Origin: Gonapodya prolifera JEL478 | Taxonomy: Eukaryota; Monoblepharomycota; Monoblepharidomycetes; Monoblepharidales; Gonapodyaceae | NCBI GenBank assembly: GCA_001574975.1 | Contig: KQ965814.1 | Span: forward strand, 1 to 64,000 | Reading direction: 5' to 3' | Length of the DNA stretch: 64,000 bases | In this document: piece after piece, positions 25,031-35,756 of the stretch | Layout: each line of letters opens with the position of its first letter | Numbering within the stretch: position 1 is the stretch's first letter | The notes under the pieces: model-generated | What the model was told of the DNA's origin: nothing | Database searches by the model: none | What the model saw: the letters and a program-made list of their open reading frames with translations, nothing else | Program-made: the position numbers and the translations under genes

Positions 25031-25274
25031 GATGCACACCACAACCTCGACCGCGCGACCACCGCGGGGCCCGGCGTACTGTCAAGGAGAGAGCACGGAG
25101 GATGAGATGGTGGAGCGTGATGGCGTTTTGCGGCGCAGCTAGATGGCAGAGAGGAAAGCGGGGACGGGGTGGGCGGTGCGATGCACGCAGTTATGGAACA
25201 CAAGAGCCCGGATCCAAATCGGGACCATCACGGTGGTCGCGCGCTTCTCCCGTCCGACAGCACAGTAACCTGTT

Positions 25275-25705
25275 GAATAGTGTGAGCGCTATGACATCCA
25301 CAAACGGAATCGGGGNNNNNNNNNNNNNNNNNNNNNNNNNNNNNNNNNNNNNNNNNNNNNNNNNNNNNNNNNNNNNNNNNNNNNNNNNNNNNNNNNNNNN
25401 NNNNNNNNNNNNNNNNNNNNNNNNNNNNNNNNCCGGTCGGCGCGCTCCCGCCACAACCCCGCGCCATGGCCTGCCGAGTGAAGTCAGCGGCATGCCATGT
25501 ACGCGAGGGATTGGGGAGTGCGGGAGTGCGGGAGTGCGGGAGGAACCGAGAAGGGGAGCTGGTGACATGAGCCGTACTTTTACCGTGAAAGCACAGCCCC
25601 TGCCAAAGGTCCCCCACCTTTCCCCACCGCACCGCCCTGTGTGTTGTCAGGTGGGGTGAGCGGTATGACATGTGCGCGAGGGGTGAGGCATCGCGAGTTC
25701 GTTTG
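25275..25705 (+). repeat. Motif E short repeats, three further copies
   Basis: Copies lie near 25,275 (GTGAGCGCTATGACATCC), 25,478 (GTCAGCGGCATGCCATGT) and 25,655 (GGTGAGCGGTATGACATG), interrupted by an assembly gap. A local triplet GGGAGTGC x3 lies at about 25,513-25,540. Confidence 0.62.
25316..25432. other. Assembly gap (run of N)
   Basis: The sequence is undetermined here. It falls inside the motif E cluster, where repeats probably defeated assembly, so copy number in this area should not be trusted. Confidence 0.99.
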
Positions 25706-25709
25706 GGAA

Positions 25710-27355
25710 GTTTTGCCGATAGGGTTATCGTGGAGCCTTAAGTTGGGGGACACTTCAAACACCACGCTGTAGGACAATTAGGCTTTGCGCGGGGACTCAG
25801 GACGACAAATGGCAGGACGCTGTCAGCAGGCGCGGGAGATGGACTATGACACTGGATACGACTGCAACAAAGACAGGGAACGGTAGAAATGGGCGGTACT
25901 AAAATGGTGTGATTGTAGGAGATTACGGTGAGTGCAACGCGGAGCAAGGCGAGATGCACCAAGATACCAAAACAACCTTGGCAGTTGCCCCCTCCTCCGT
26001 TCACCGCGGTCGAAATTCGCTGCCTGCATCGCAAAGCCAAATTGAGGTTGTGGTTGTGTGTAGGGTGGACGTTGGGCCGAGTAACAATATCGGTAAACCT
26101 CGCGCAGTTCACCATCACCTCGGAAAGCTGGCGCACCCTCTCCCAACACCTCAAACGCTCCACGTGCCAAAATGCCGCCAGCGGTTGATGGAACGGTGGG
26201 GTGAGAAGGACGAGGGTGAAGTCGTGGGCGGGTCTGGTGCTGGAGTGGGACAGAGGGGAAACAACTAAAGTCAGAAACGGACGGGAGCGGCAGCTGGGGC
26301 ACCTGGACCAATGCGCCCAGCAGGATATGACGCTAGAAAAGAGGGGGAATTGGAGCGCGAGTCTCACGTCACGCGCCCATTATGTTGGTGATTTGCGTCT
26401 GATGTGGCTCCGCGAACTGCACCTTCCTCCATATCCACTTTTGGAGACCTGGCGAGGGTGGGTAATGTGGCAGAATCTATTGGGATGAGGGAGGAAGTGG
26501 TATTGTCGGGTTGGCATGGAGGGGAACCACATTCTTCATTCTCGAACGACCTGACCTCTACTCAGTCACGAAACTATCATTCACTCCCCTGCAACGAAAG
26601 CGTGTGTGCCGTGCCTTCTTCTCCATCCCATTTCTGACATCAACGTACGTGGGTCGAAATGATCATGGGGTCTACATGATCAACTTCAAGTCGAGACACA
26701 ACTCTGTTCTCTCATCCACATCGATTGGATTATACGCACGGTTTCCCCATATTCCCAAGAAAATATCTTTTTTTGCGAGAATGAATGCTGGGAGGTTCTT
26801 TGGCATAGGTGGTCTGGACTGTCGCGATACTACCGTCTTCATCGTGGTCTTCATGATTAGAGCTTACGATTATGTTCACCCCAAGCTATCCTTCAATCGT
26901 GACTTGGCCACTGTTTTCTTTGTTTTACTGCTGTCGCTGACTGGGCGACGTGTCCACTTCGCTTGCAGGCGGCTGAAGTTGTCAATTGGGGAACTCAAGT
27001 ACAACCCCCGACTCACCTTTACAATGCTGATATTTTGGATGGAGATTAGGACTAAGAAGAGGTCGCTGTTCTTCCGGAGGGTGATGGTGGCGGGATGGTC
27101 ACAGGTTGGGTCACAATGTGCAGCAGATAAAAAGTCAAAGAACGTCAAAACGATGGTGACTGGAACCGTGAAGTGAAGCCAAGATTGGTGGATTTCTTGG
27201 ACATTCTCGCAACGCATAGGACAGGAGAGCGCTGACAAGTATATCGCACTTGCCGATCAAGTGAATTCAAACTCCAACGACAAAATTAATTTTTAACGAA
27301 GACGAGGCATGGGGAAGATGTTTCGCCAGAATTGCAATACCCGTGACTCTTCGCG
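25710..27355. other. Transition from repeats to unique DNA, no firm gene
   Basis: The GC-rich repeat style fades out by about 26,550. A 221-codon open frame runs from 26,511 to 27,176 on the plus strand, but it is hydrophobic and Phe/Arg-rich, has no recognisable domain and no good exon edges. Short coding-like phrases in another frame near 26,970-27,180 may be exons of the gene that ends at 27,799. I could not join them with consistent phases. Confidence 0.35.
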
Positions 27356-27359
27356 CAGA

Positions 27360-27799
27360 CTACCATTCTGGAACATGATTGGATTTCAATCTGGAGGACG
27401 AAGGAAGGAACAGTCGCAACCGCAAAAGTCATCTGGTCTCCCAAACTCGACAGAACAAGCTTTGCCGTCAAGTGGAAGACCGCTTACTTGAATCTTGGAA
27501 TCCGGGAGCCGAATGAAAGGATTGGAAGTCTATGTGAACGATACCTCGGCGTGACGTGTGGAAGTCTCGTAAAAGCTTTCCCCAAGATCCTTACGACGCA
27601 AACAAACACCTTGTCTCTGCGCGGCGCTCAGCCCCCACCCTCGCCTGAAGCTTTGATTGCAGAATCTGAATGGGAGACAATCGGCAATGAAAATGTAGCG
27701 GACATTGTTTCTGCTGCTACCTCAGAAACAGGAGGGGTCCATGACTGCAAGGAGGACGTAGAATGGAGTGACGCTGCACGTTTGAATGCTGAACACTGA
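27360..27799 (+). CDS. Hypothetical protein, 3' exon only
   Basis: After a CGCGCAG acceptor at 27,351-27,359 an uninterrupted frame runs to a TGA at 27,797-27,799. It encodes about 145 residues with natural-looking composition, for example EHDWISIWRTKEG and AKVIWSPKLDRTSF early, then an acidic Glu/Asp-rich tail. No family was recognised. Upstream exons should lie between about 26,600 and 27,300 but were not resolved. It could also be a pseudogene fragment at the edge of the repeat region. Confidence 0.4.
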
Positions 27800-28294
27800 C
27801 GTCAATCGCCCCAAAGTCTTCCACGACGTTCCGTGATACTCAATAGCTTCCCCCAACGTTGCCGTTGAGCAACTCTTGCCCCGTGGGAAGTGCACGGAGT
27901 GAGGAATCTTTTGTCGTGATTCAGATGCCGAATATCTTACATTGCTCCGAGACGTTTTGGTGAAGGCGAAGATGGTATGTTTGATTTCACCATCTGGTCA
28001 CAACATATTCTCGCCATTTGTCTCTGTTGAAACTGTTCACTCCTCCAGTGTGCCGACTTGATATCGGCGTCAATTGTTGAAGACAGCGCAAACAGATGAT
28101 TCGGGATGGCAGAAGAGTTGACCACCACTCAATGACACCGTTCTTCGCAATTTTGGACAAAGTGTTTTGTAAATAGATAACATAACGTACATTATATATA
28201 TATACAAATTTTTTCTTACATGTGCGAATAAAACAGCACTCTTCACGACGAAGGTTTCAAATAATCAAGAAGAATGGCTTTACGTTCCCATGCG
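27800..28294. other. Intergenic spacer with (TA)n microsatellite
   Basis: No gene was seen. A short TA dinucleotide tract lies at 28,192-28,204, followed by an AATAAA-like signal in AT-rich DNA. The spacer separates two convergent genes and probably holds both 3' ends. Confidence 0.6.
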
Positions 28295-29488
28295 TCAGAT
28301 TGTTGTGTCACACCAACATTCAGCAGGCGACTTGCACTCACCGAGAACCGCACACCCCCAGTAATTCATTCCGAGATAGTCCGTGTGACCCGGAATGAGC
28401 GAGAACTCGAGCGGCGACACAGAGTTGAAGCAGTACCAATTCTCCTCGCCAAGGGCGGGTGACGGACACTTGTAGATCGGAGCGGTCTGGCCCGGCGCGT
28501 CAACGTTGACAAAGTACTCTGTCCCGATATGCCTGTAAAACGTCGGCGCGACCTGGGCGAGGATCGCGGGGATGATGTCCTGGCGCTGGACGATGCGGTA
28601 GAAGGAGCCGTCGGCGAGCACGGGCAGCGTGGAGAGGTATTTGGCGAACACGTTGTTGACCGTGCGCGCGGGGGCGAAGGCGAAGGTCTCGATTTTGTAC
28701 CCCTTGGCGAGAAGGCCCGGTCCGAAGTAGGGTACGTTGAGGTTTTGTTGGACTGGTGGGGAACAGGAATACGTCAGTCCATGTTTTGCAAACAATAAAA
28801 AAAAAGGGCTAAAGGGGGACATGAGAGACGACTTACTTGCGCCGAGGGAATGTCCTGTGAAAACGAGACGCTTGACCCATGGGTACTGTGGCAAGATAGT
28901 GTCTATCGCGCTCTGGATGGATGGGATGCCCGCTTCAAACAGGTTGAAGAAGCCAACGTGCACCGACGACAACAGCGGCGCGCCGGGGAACCTCTTTTGA
29001 ATGTTGAACGTGGGAAGCAGCACAATGTCAGTTGCGGCATCCTGCAAGCTCTCGGTGCCCTGAATGGCAAACACGATTGTCGCGTTGTCTGGCTGCAGGG
29101 CCACAAAGCCCGAGTAGCTGTTTTGTCGCAGGGGGTTCTTGAGCACGCCGAGCACTTTGGTTCCCGCGGTGGTGGGGTCGCCGCAGATCGAATCGCAGTC
29201 CCAGCCCATGGAGAGACGCCCGACGTGGCACCCGGCGGCCCATGCATAGTGCGCTTGGAAGACCATCTTGGCACTGGGTGGGAGGTGCAAACGTTTTTTT
29301 TTATCAGGGATGGTGGTGGAGAAGCGGAGCTAAACCAAAAGGAGAACCGAATCGCGGACTACGCACGTCAGATCAGCATCGACAAGCGTCGCCCCGGCCT
29401 TGGAGTCAACGGTGTGCACCGCATTGGCAACATTATGAGCGCCAAAGAGGGCGACGAGAAGAACGGCGGCGACGGCGTGGCGGAGCAT
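28295..29488 (-). CDS. Secreted class 3 triacylglycerol lipase
   Basis: This is a predicted secreted alpha/beta-hydrolase that cleaves ester bonds of acylglycerols. Three exons keep frame: 29,367-29,488, 28,837-29,273 and 28,295-28,752, giving 338 aa. Exon 1 starts with a hydrophobic signal peptide (AAVLLVALFGAHNVANA) ending near residue 23. The nucleophile elbow GHSLGA has Ser near residue 183. The Asp is likely in RIVQRQDIIP and the His in IPGHTDYLG, matching the class 3 Ser-Asp-His layout. Intron 2 falls directly after the elbow, so the next residues depend on the chosen acceptor. The C-terminus is Cys-rich (ECKSPAECWCDTTI). The gene converges with the hypothetical exon to the left. Confidence 0.9.
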
Positions 29489-30409
29489 CGGATGCGTCCG
29501 ATTGGGGCGATTGCAGGCGAGGAAGCGTCACCGCGAGTCCTTCGAGAGCGGATTCGAGTTCGCGCGTCTTTTGTTTGTGTCCCAGTCGGAGCAGCGCATT
29601 TGTCCGGCCCCGACAGGCCCAGGGCTGACTGTCTCCCGGCTTTGTTGGTTGCCTCTCCGGTCCCTGGCATTCCACGCAGGCACACACGCATACGCTGGCA
29701 CCGTCATTCCCCCGCGACGAACGGAAAGAGGAGTGGACGAAAGCAGCAGGCGAGCCCGCGTGCAGTCCGTGGGCATCGCTGGTGCCACTCCGTTGTGTAC
29801 AAAGGTGGTTTGATGTGCGCCCCTTTCCGTGAACCTAATACACCAAGATCACAATCACCCGCTATCGTGGGATGGGAATATTGGTACAGCCGGCACGTGA
29901 AATCAGAGTGCGCGAGTGTAATTGTTAGAATCTTCCGGTCTTCTGGTTCGCAGCTTCTCGCATCAACTCCGACGTCGGTTCCGATGAATCCGTTCCAATG
30001 AAAGCATTCGCGTGTATTCTACAACATATTAAAACATTCTATCACACTTCTAAGTCGTGCACGTGCCCATGCATAGGGCGAAACACAAAAGAAGAATGGG
30101 GTAATTGTGCACAATCCAATGTATAAACGCCTTCGAGGGCCAGGACGGCAAGTTAGACGGAACAAATGCAACCGGGAAAGGTCTAGCGTGCATACGTGGC
30201 GGATTTCGAGTGTCGCTTGGCCTTGCGAGTGGGGTGGGTAGGTACTGCATGTCCAATGTCCTCAAACATCGCCCATTCTTTTTCGACAAAAACCAAGCCG
30301 CGCCTCTTCTCTCCTCCACCAAAACTCCCAAACCAAAGACGCGTTCTCAACCACCGTCACTCGAGCGAGCTCCACAAATACCCCCCTCCGCGTTCGAACC
30401 CGTCCAGAA
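29489..30409. other. Intergenic region between lipase and Mpv17-like A
   Basis: It contains the upstream region of the lipase gene and the 3' flank of the Mpv17-like gene. Long open frames here are shadows of high GC content. No RNA gene or repeat was recognised. Confidence 0.55.
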
Positions 30410-31241
30410 TTAAGGGTTCCCGCCGTGGGTCATGGCAGCGCCTCTCTCCTTTACGCTCGGTTCAGATGTGAGAGAGACAGCAGTGCTGTCCAGGGGCGCG
30501 GCGTGGTGGGGCTCTTGTTGGACGAGCGACAGGTAGGTTCCCCAGCCTTGTTTGAACAGGAGCGGTTATGAAATAAAGGCGCGTCGTCCAGGGTGATTAA
30601 GAAGTAAGTGATACCGTGGTCTCAAAATGATGTCGCGCGAGACGTGGACAAGGTGACTCACCAAGACCAACCACATTCATCCACAACACTCTCAAATCCA
30701 GGGGCACGAATCGAAACGACACGAGTAGCGCCGCAGGCCACAGGACCCAATTCGCCACCAACGTGGGCCACGCCTCCCTCTCCACCTTTTTCTTAATCCT
30801 GTCCCACTCCCACCCTTGGTACAGCCCGTGGTACGTGAAGAACACGGCCACCGAGGCCGGCGCCATCGTGGTCTGGTCGATGGCCATCTTGAGCAGCGCC
30901 GAGCGGGCCGTCATGGACGGGCTTACGAGGCGGTCCAGCGTGATGTACCAGTAGTGCGTCACGGGGCCTGCGAAGAGGAAGCCGAACGAGGCCAGCCGGA
31001 GCGTGCGGGAGGGGGACCACCACGCCATGCGGGCATCAGAGTCACGGTGGTGCGATGGGGTGGAAGAGCCAGAGGTCGCGGATGCGTTATTGAATGGTGA
31101 AGGTTTGGTTGCCGCGCGGGATTCAATGGCCTGCGCGAGGACGTCACCGGCGGCGGCGATGGCGGATGCGGTGACGGCCTTTGTGGCGATAGGGCGGGTT
31201 TCGAGCAGGGTGAGGTAGCGGGAAAGGAGGGAATGAAACAT
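30410..31241 (-). CDS. Mpv17/PMP22-family membrane protein, paralogue A
   Basis: This is a small integral membrane protein of the Mpv17/PMP22/Sym1 family, which acts in the mitochondrial inner membrane or peroxisome. Two exons, 30,662-31,241 and 30,410-30,546, give 238 aa. Family marks are the N-terminal YLTLLETRPIATKAVT with GDVLAQ, the FAGPVTHYWY segment, WPTLVANWVLWPA, and RFVPLDLRVLWMNVVGLGW. About four hydrophobic segments are visible. A Ser/Thr-rich insertion of about 30 residues lies after the first segment. The single intron interrupts the final GLG-W codon in phase 1, exactly as in paralogue B at 33,270. Its start is 391 bp from the divergent NmrA-like gene. Confidence 0.92.
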
Positions 31242-31632
31242 GGTTGGGTTGTGTCGGGCGGGGAAAAGGACGTTTGTTCATTCAGGCAAGCCCCTCCAGT
31301 GAGGCAAGGTAACCTTTCATTGCCGGCGGCTTCATTTGACTGGTTTCCAGCATTGATTAATTGTACTTCAAAAATTCTACCTTGCATATTGCAGTTTTTA
31401 ATTATTCTGGTGGCCTTTGGATGTGGTAACATTCGCGTCCTCTAATTTTGAGATAAGTATTATGTATCGTTTTCTTGCCTACAACTCACAAGTATTGGCA
31501 CTCCCCGGTGCGTTATTGGCTTATGGATTCACAATTAGAATCGCGCAAGAATTTGGAACCGACGCCGAGCCGAAGTTCTTGCTCACCCATCGGCAACATC
31601 AACGCATCACGGACTCATCGTCACAAAATCAA
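31242..31632. promoter_or_regulatory. Shared divergent intergenic region
   Basis: It is 391 bp between the start codons of the minus-strand Mpv17-like A gene and the plus-strand NmrA-like gene, so it must hold both promoters. It is AT-richer than the flanking coding DNA. No defined operator or TATA element is claimed. Confidence 0.55.
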
Positions 31633-33065
31633 ATGGGATTCAAACGAATTGCAATCGCCGGAGCGTCTTCCGGTGAGTTGCAGTGCGTAGCATCGTAAAG
31701 CTCCAATTTCATAATCGCTCTGCAATTCCCAGTCGGCACACAAGGAGGTTGGTCGTGGGGCACAGGCACGGCCATCCTGCACGCGCTCGTCGATTTGAAA
31801 CGGCAAGATCCCTCGATCTGGGACACGATCGTTGTCGTTTCGAGACTTGAATCGGTGCAGGTGAATCATCGATTCTCGACACGCGCTTGTGCTTCTGTGT
31901 TGGAACGTTTCTGGAATGTTTTTGTCCTCTCCTGCTCTCCTCCGCCCTCCTTGGCAGCGCTCTTCTACGGAGTTCGCCTTGTTGGCTCCGTTTGGCGTCG
32001 AGGTTCGGGGAGCAGACTACCAGTCCGTTGAATCGCTCCAGAAGGCAATCCAGGGAACGGAAATTGTGCTGTCTTGCATCGCGTGAGTCACAAGTAGACG
32101 AATTCAATGGCTCCAAAGTCTCGTACCCACACACTGACGCTGACCCAAACCCGCCTGTTGCACTCTCGCATCTCACACGAACCAACTACCAGAGGTCCCG
32201 CCGCCATCCCCACCCTCGCCTCCAACCTTTTGCGTGCCAGTGTCGCGACCGGAACTGTGCGCCGGTTCCTGCCCTCGGAGTACTCTTTCGACCTCGAAGC
32301 ACCGCGTAATGCTCCACTCCTAGGAGACTACCATAAGAGGAAAGTGGAACACAGGCGTGACGTTGAGAAGAGCGGACTGGAGTGGACTTATGTCGTCACT
32401 GGTGAGTCATAGAATAACGCCCTCGAGAGGAGTTTTTTTAATATCTCGTTTGCCATCTTCCTATGTCTTTACCTCAACACATGCTCCTTTCTACCCGCGG
32501 CAACCTGCACCCAACACGTTCTGAAATACGTAATACCGCAGGCTCCTACCTCCGTCCACCTTCCTACATCGCCACCCTGACCACGCCCACTCCCACACGC
32601 CCTGTCCTCATCCGGCTCGACTTATCCACACCGCCGCCCTCAACGCTCGTTTCAGGCATCACGGTACCTGACGTCGCCCTCTACGTGGCCCGCTTAGTGA
32701 CGGACCCCGATGAATCGTGGAGTCGCAACAAATGCGTGCGGTTTTTGGCGGACGAGTGGAGCCAGACGGGTGAAGTGGAGCTTGTGCGGGAGGTGTCGGG
32801 GAAACCGGTTGAGGTCGATTGGGTGGAGGAGAAGAATGTGAGTTCAATTTGGCAGCACATCGACGTGCCGCTGTCACACTTCTGTATGGTCCCTTTCACC
32901 TCCGTAACCGCCACACCCCAGGCCAGCTACTTTGCCCTCCAAGCTGCCAAGGGTCTCTACTGGGTCCCCAAGTCTGAGTGGGACTCCTCGAGGTACCCCG
33001 ACGTGAAGCCCAGACGTTTGCGTGACGTCGTTGAGGAAGAGTGGAAGAGGGTGCAGTCCGCGTGA
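31633..33065 (+). CDS. NmrA-like / isoflavone reductase-like NAD(P)-binding protein
   Basis: This is an atypical SDR-fold protein of the NmrA/PCBER group that binds NAD(P) and acts as a reductase or redox sensor; the substrate is unknown. Six exons keep frame: 31,633-31,672, 31,733-31,860, 31,958-32,082, 32,193-32,401, 32,542-32,837 and 32,922-33,065, giving 313 aa. It starts KRIAIAGASS, the first strand and glycine loop. It continues with GADYQSVESLQKAIQGTE, the second half of the fold (VRRFLPSEYSFDLEAP), YHKRKVEHRRDVEKSGLEWT with the Lys of the family, and VPDVALYVARLVTDP. Exon 2 has three in-frame acceptors (31,733, 31,745 and 31,766), so the length of the glycine loop is uncertain by up to 11 residues. 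Confidence 0.87.
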
Positions 33066-33269
33066 TGTTATAGCTGTTTCTAGATATTGATTTGCTACAG
33101 TATGCAGTTGAAGAAATGGTGCCAATCTGCCGCCAATCAGCTTGGCCTTCTGTGGCCACTACGTTTACGTGACCACGTCGATCTTGTGACCCCCCGATCT
33201 CTCCTGCACTTCCCCTTCCACGCGCTAAACCGTCTCGCTACGCAGTCCGCCCCCTGCGCCACCGTCGAG

Positions 33270-34062
33270 ATGCTCTCCGCGTACCTCGCTCTGCTCTCCT
33301 CCTATCCAATCCTTACCAAATCCACCACATCCGCCATTCTCGCCGCTTGTGGGGACCTCCTCGCACAAGTGCTGGAGAACTGGAACGCCTCGCGATCCAT
33401 TTCTCTCGGCGAGGACGGACGGAGCTCCAGCCGACGACAATGCAGCTTTCCATTCACCTTCACCTTCGTCCGAACCCTTCGCCTGGCCTCGTACGGATTT
33501 TTCGTCGCGGCTCCAATGTCTCATTTCTGGTACATCATCCTGGATCATCTCGTGGGGCATGGGACGGACATCTCCGTGGCTCTCGCAAAAGTCGCCATCG
33601 ACCAGATCCTCATGGCACCTTTTTCCGTGAACCTCTTCTTCACGTATCAAGGGCTGCTCCAAGGGTGGACCGCGCGGAGGATCCGAGCAACTCTGGCGAG
33701 GGACGTTTGGCCCACATTGGTGACCAGCTGGGCGGTGTGGCCGATTGTGCAGATGGTGTCCTTCATGTTCGTTCCGGCGGACTTGCGAGTATTGTGGGTG
33801 AACGTGATCGGACTAGGTGAGTTGTAGCTGCAGCCGTGTTCAGTCCCCACGCGCTGATAAACGTTTACTGTTATCACTAGGCTGGAACACTTACCTCTCC
33901 CTCGTGCAGCAGCGCGCAACTGAGAACGACCCAGTAGATCACATCGAACTCGAAATTGTTGAGCATACGGACGTGAAGGAAGACTCGGACATCAAAGTGG
34001 TCGTGGTGGTGCCAACATTGGCGGAAATGATTGACAAATTACGCGTGGTGACGAACCGATGA
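33270..34062 (+). CDS. Mpv17/PMP22-family membrane protein, paralogue B
   Basis: This is the second Mpv17-family gene. Exons 33,270-33,816 and 33,881-34,062 encode 242 aa. The start at ATG 33,270 aligns with paralogue A (YLALLSSYPILTKSTT, then GDLLAQ). An upstream in-frame ATG-like extension to 33,087 looks unnatural. Shared segments are VAAPMSHFWYIILDHLV, FFTYQGLLQGW, DVWPTLVTSWAVWP and FVPADLRVLWVNVIGLGW. The intron sits in the same codon and phase as in paralogue A, which shows common descent. The C-terminal tail differs: here it is acidic and then hydrophobic (DIKVVVVVPTLAEMID). The insertion after the first segment is shorter than in A. Confidence 0.92.
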
Positions 34063-34390
34063 TGTAAGACGCGCGGGGTGGACACGGAGTAGTGGTGGAT
34101 TTTGAACAACTCAAATTGGCGTTTTCTCTTTCCTCTCTTTTGGCATTGTTTGTCTGTTTGTTCGTATTGCTTGGCTGATGACAGTTTTAGCAGAAATCAG
34201 AATTGTGAAGCATACACTGGGTAAAATAGATCACAACTCTCGCTGACAATTTCCTTCTGACTCTATTACATATAGACGTCTATTTATACAGGAAACAAAT
34301 AATTGAGAGTTCGATGTACGTGCATATGACGTTGCACCAATATTTTTTCCCCACCACCGCTCTCCGACTCATCTCTCCCAATGAGACCGA
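34063..34390. other. Convergent 3' intergenic spacer
   Basis: It is an AT-richer spacer between the stop codons of Mpv17-like B and the RING gene. It presumably carries both polyadenylation regions. Nothing else is recognised. Confidence 0.6.
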
Positions 34391-35756
34391 TCATACTCCC
34401 CGAATATTCCCCACCACCGCTCGCCTTGCCTTCCCCACGTTCTCCCGAACACCATCCCACACCCCCTCTGCCCACCACACAGTTTCCCACTTCCACCTCT
34501 CGGCCGCGCTTCGCCGGCGTCGGCGCCGTTCCTCCGCTCGATCTCTCCGTTCCTTTTCCCTCACCTCTCTGGGAAACCACGCCTTGACCACATTCCCCAG
34601 CGCCGCATCCCGCCTCCACCAGAACTCAGACCGCAAGTTGAACGGCGCCCTGCACAGAGGGCACGGCTGCGGTTGCGCTGTGACGCGGTCCTCGTAGTGG
34701 ACCCACCAAGCCAGATACGAGGACGTCGCGGAGACCATCTTGTGATAAGTGGATATGCAGTGCATGCAGAAAGTGTGTTGACATCGTAAGGTGACGGGGT
34801 CGTGGAATGGGTAAAGGCAGATGGGACATGTGAGGGAGGGAGTGTCGGGTAAGAGCGGGGTGAGGACCGAGGCTAGGGCGGAATAGAGGGTGGTGGGAAT
34901 AGAGTGTAGGTCGTGGGCAGTGGCGAGGGCGGAAGATGGGTTGGCCGCGACAGGAGCTCCGTGGGCCAAGTTAAGGCGGCGTGACATATTTACAAGGACG
35001 GTCGAGACGGAAATGGAGCTTGTGGAAAGCTCCGAAATGGATTTATCGAGAAGAACGAGTATGGCGAGTGATTTGGTGAGCTGGTCCGGCGGTGGAGCGT
35101 GTCCCTTGGTTCTCAAAATTGCAAGGTATTGCTCCAGTTTGAAGACCTCGGCAGGTCCAAGTGCTCTCGACAGGGGGACTTGTAGAGGTAGCTCCGAGGA
35201 CTTAGATGAGTCAGTTCGACAACGCAGAGAGGCCAAGTACTCTTCCAGGAAATTTCTAAGAGAGTAGAGCGTAGATTCACGCAAGTGGAACGGAGATGTC
35301 TAGAGGAATTATTGGTGGTGATTTTTGACTTGGCGGTGCCAAGCTCGCCGAACGAAAACGTACAAGCACGGCCAAGTCATTCGCGGATTCCCGTATAATT
35401 TCCTTCAGGTCCGATGCACGCGATTGAAGTGATTCTCGATAACGTGTGGCCAGCTGAAAGATGTGAAGCGTCGGTTCAAACCTCTCCGCATCAGGAAACG
35501 AAACCACGGCACGACCCGGCTCCCGAGAGCAAAACCACACGCAAGGGTATTTTATCGACGTTTTCACGGGGCTCACCTTGTCTAGCTGTGCTCTTACTCG
35601 CTGTCCAGGAGGTCTTGGCTCCCCCGCATCTTCACCCAAACACAACGCCTGATCGCTCCCTCGACGGTCACGTTTGTAGGAGCGCCAGCACTCCGAGATG
35701 AGCACATCGTCCAACCGTGCAATCGCCGCCTTCGCGTGGTCGAAGCGTGCAGGCAT
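34391..35756 (-). CDS. RING-finger protein, probable E3 ubiquitin ligase
   Basis: The model has exons 35,577-35,756, 35,364-35,483 and 34,391-35,299 and 402 aa. A C3HC4 RING spans about residues 258-316: CPIC, then CQHTFCMHC, then after an unusually long loop of about 31 residues CPLC. RING domains bring a ubiquitin-charged E2 to a substrate. The long loop before the last Cys pair recalls SPX-RING (NLA/BAH1-like) proteins, but no clear SPX domain is visible in the N-terminal half. That half is predicted helical (ATRYRESLQSRASDLKEII, LYSLRNFLEEYLASL). A basic Arg-rich helix (RDRAEERRRRRRSAAERW) follows the RING. The 5' end is uncertain: the ATG at 35,756 is the first in frame, and an upstream exon may exist before 36,000. 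Confidence 0.75.

Noticed and set aside
8588-25705. CRISPR-like array for motif E
   Set aside because: Copies are diverged and unevenly spaced, and eukaryotic repeat DNA is the setting.
455-26500. Assignment of the repeat region to a known transposon or retroelement family
   Set aside because: No polymerase, integrase, transposase or helicase motif and no paired terminal repeats were seen, so only neutral module names are used.
26511-27176. 221-codon plus-strand frame
   Set aside because: It is hydrophobic and Arg/Phe-rich with no family likeness. Another frame over the same bases looks more coding-like, so neither is reported as a gene.
28850-30001. 383-codon plus-strand open frame over the lipase gene
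   Set aside because: It runs antisense to a well-supported three-exon lipase with a signal peptide and catalytic triad. It has no domain and reflects GC-rich codon use on the other strand.
34391-35756. Assignment of the RING protein as a definite SPX-RING ligase
   Set aside because: Only the long RING loop supports this. No SPX helices or basic phosphate-binding cluster could be pointed to.
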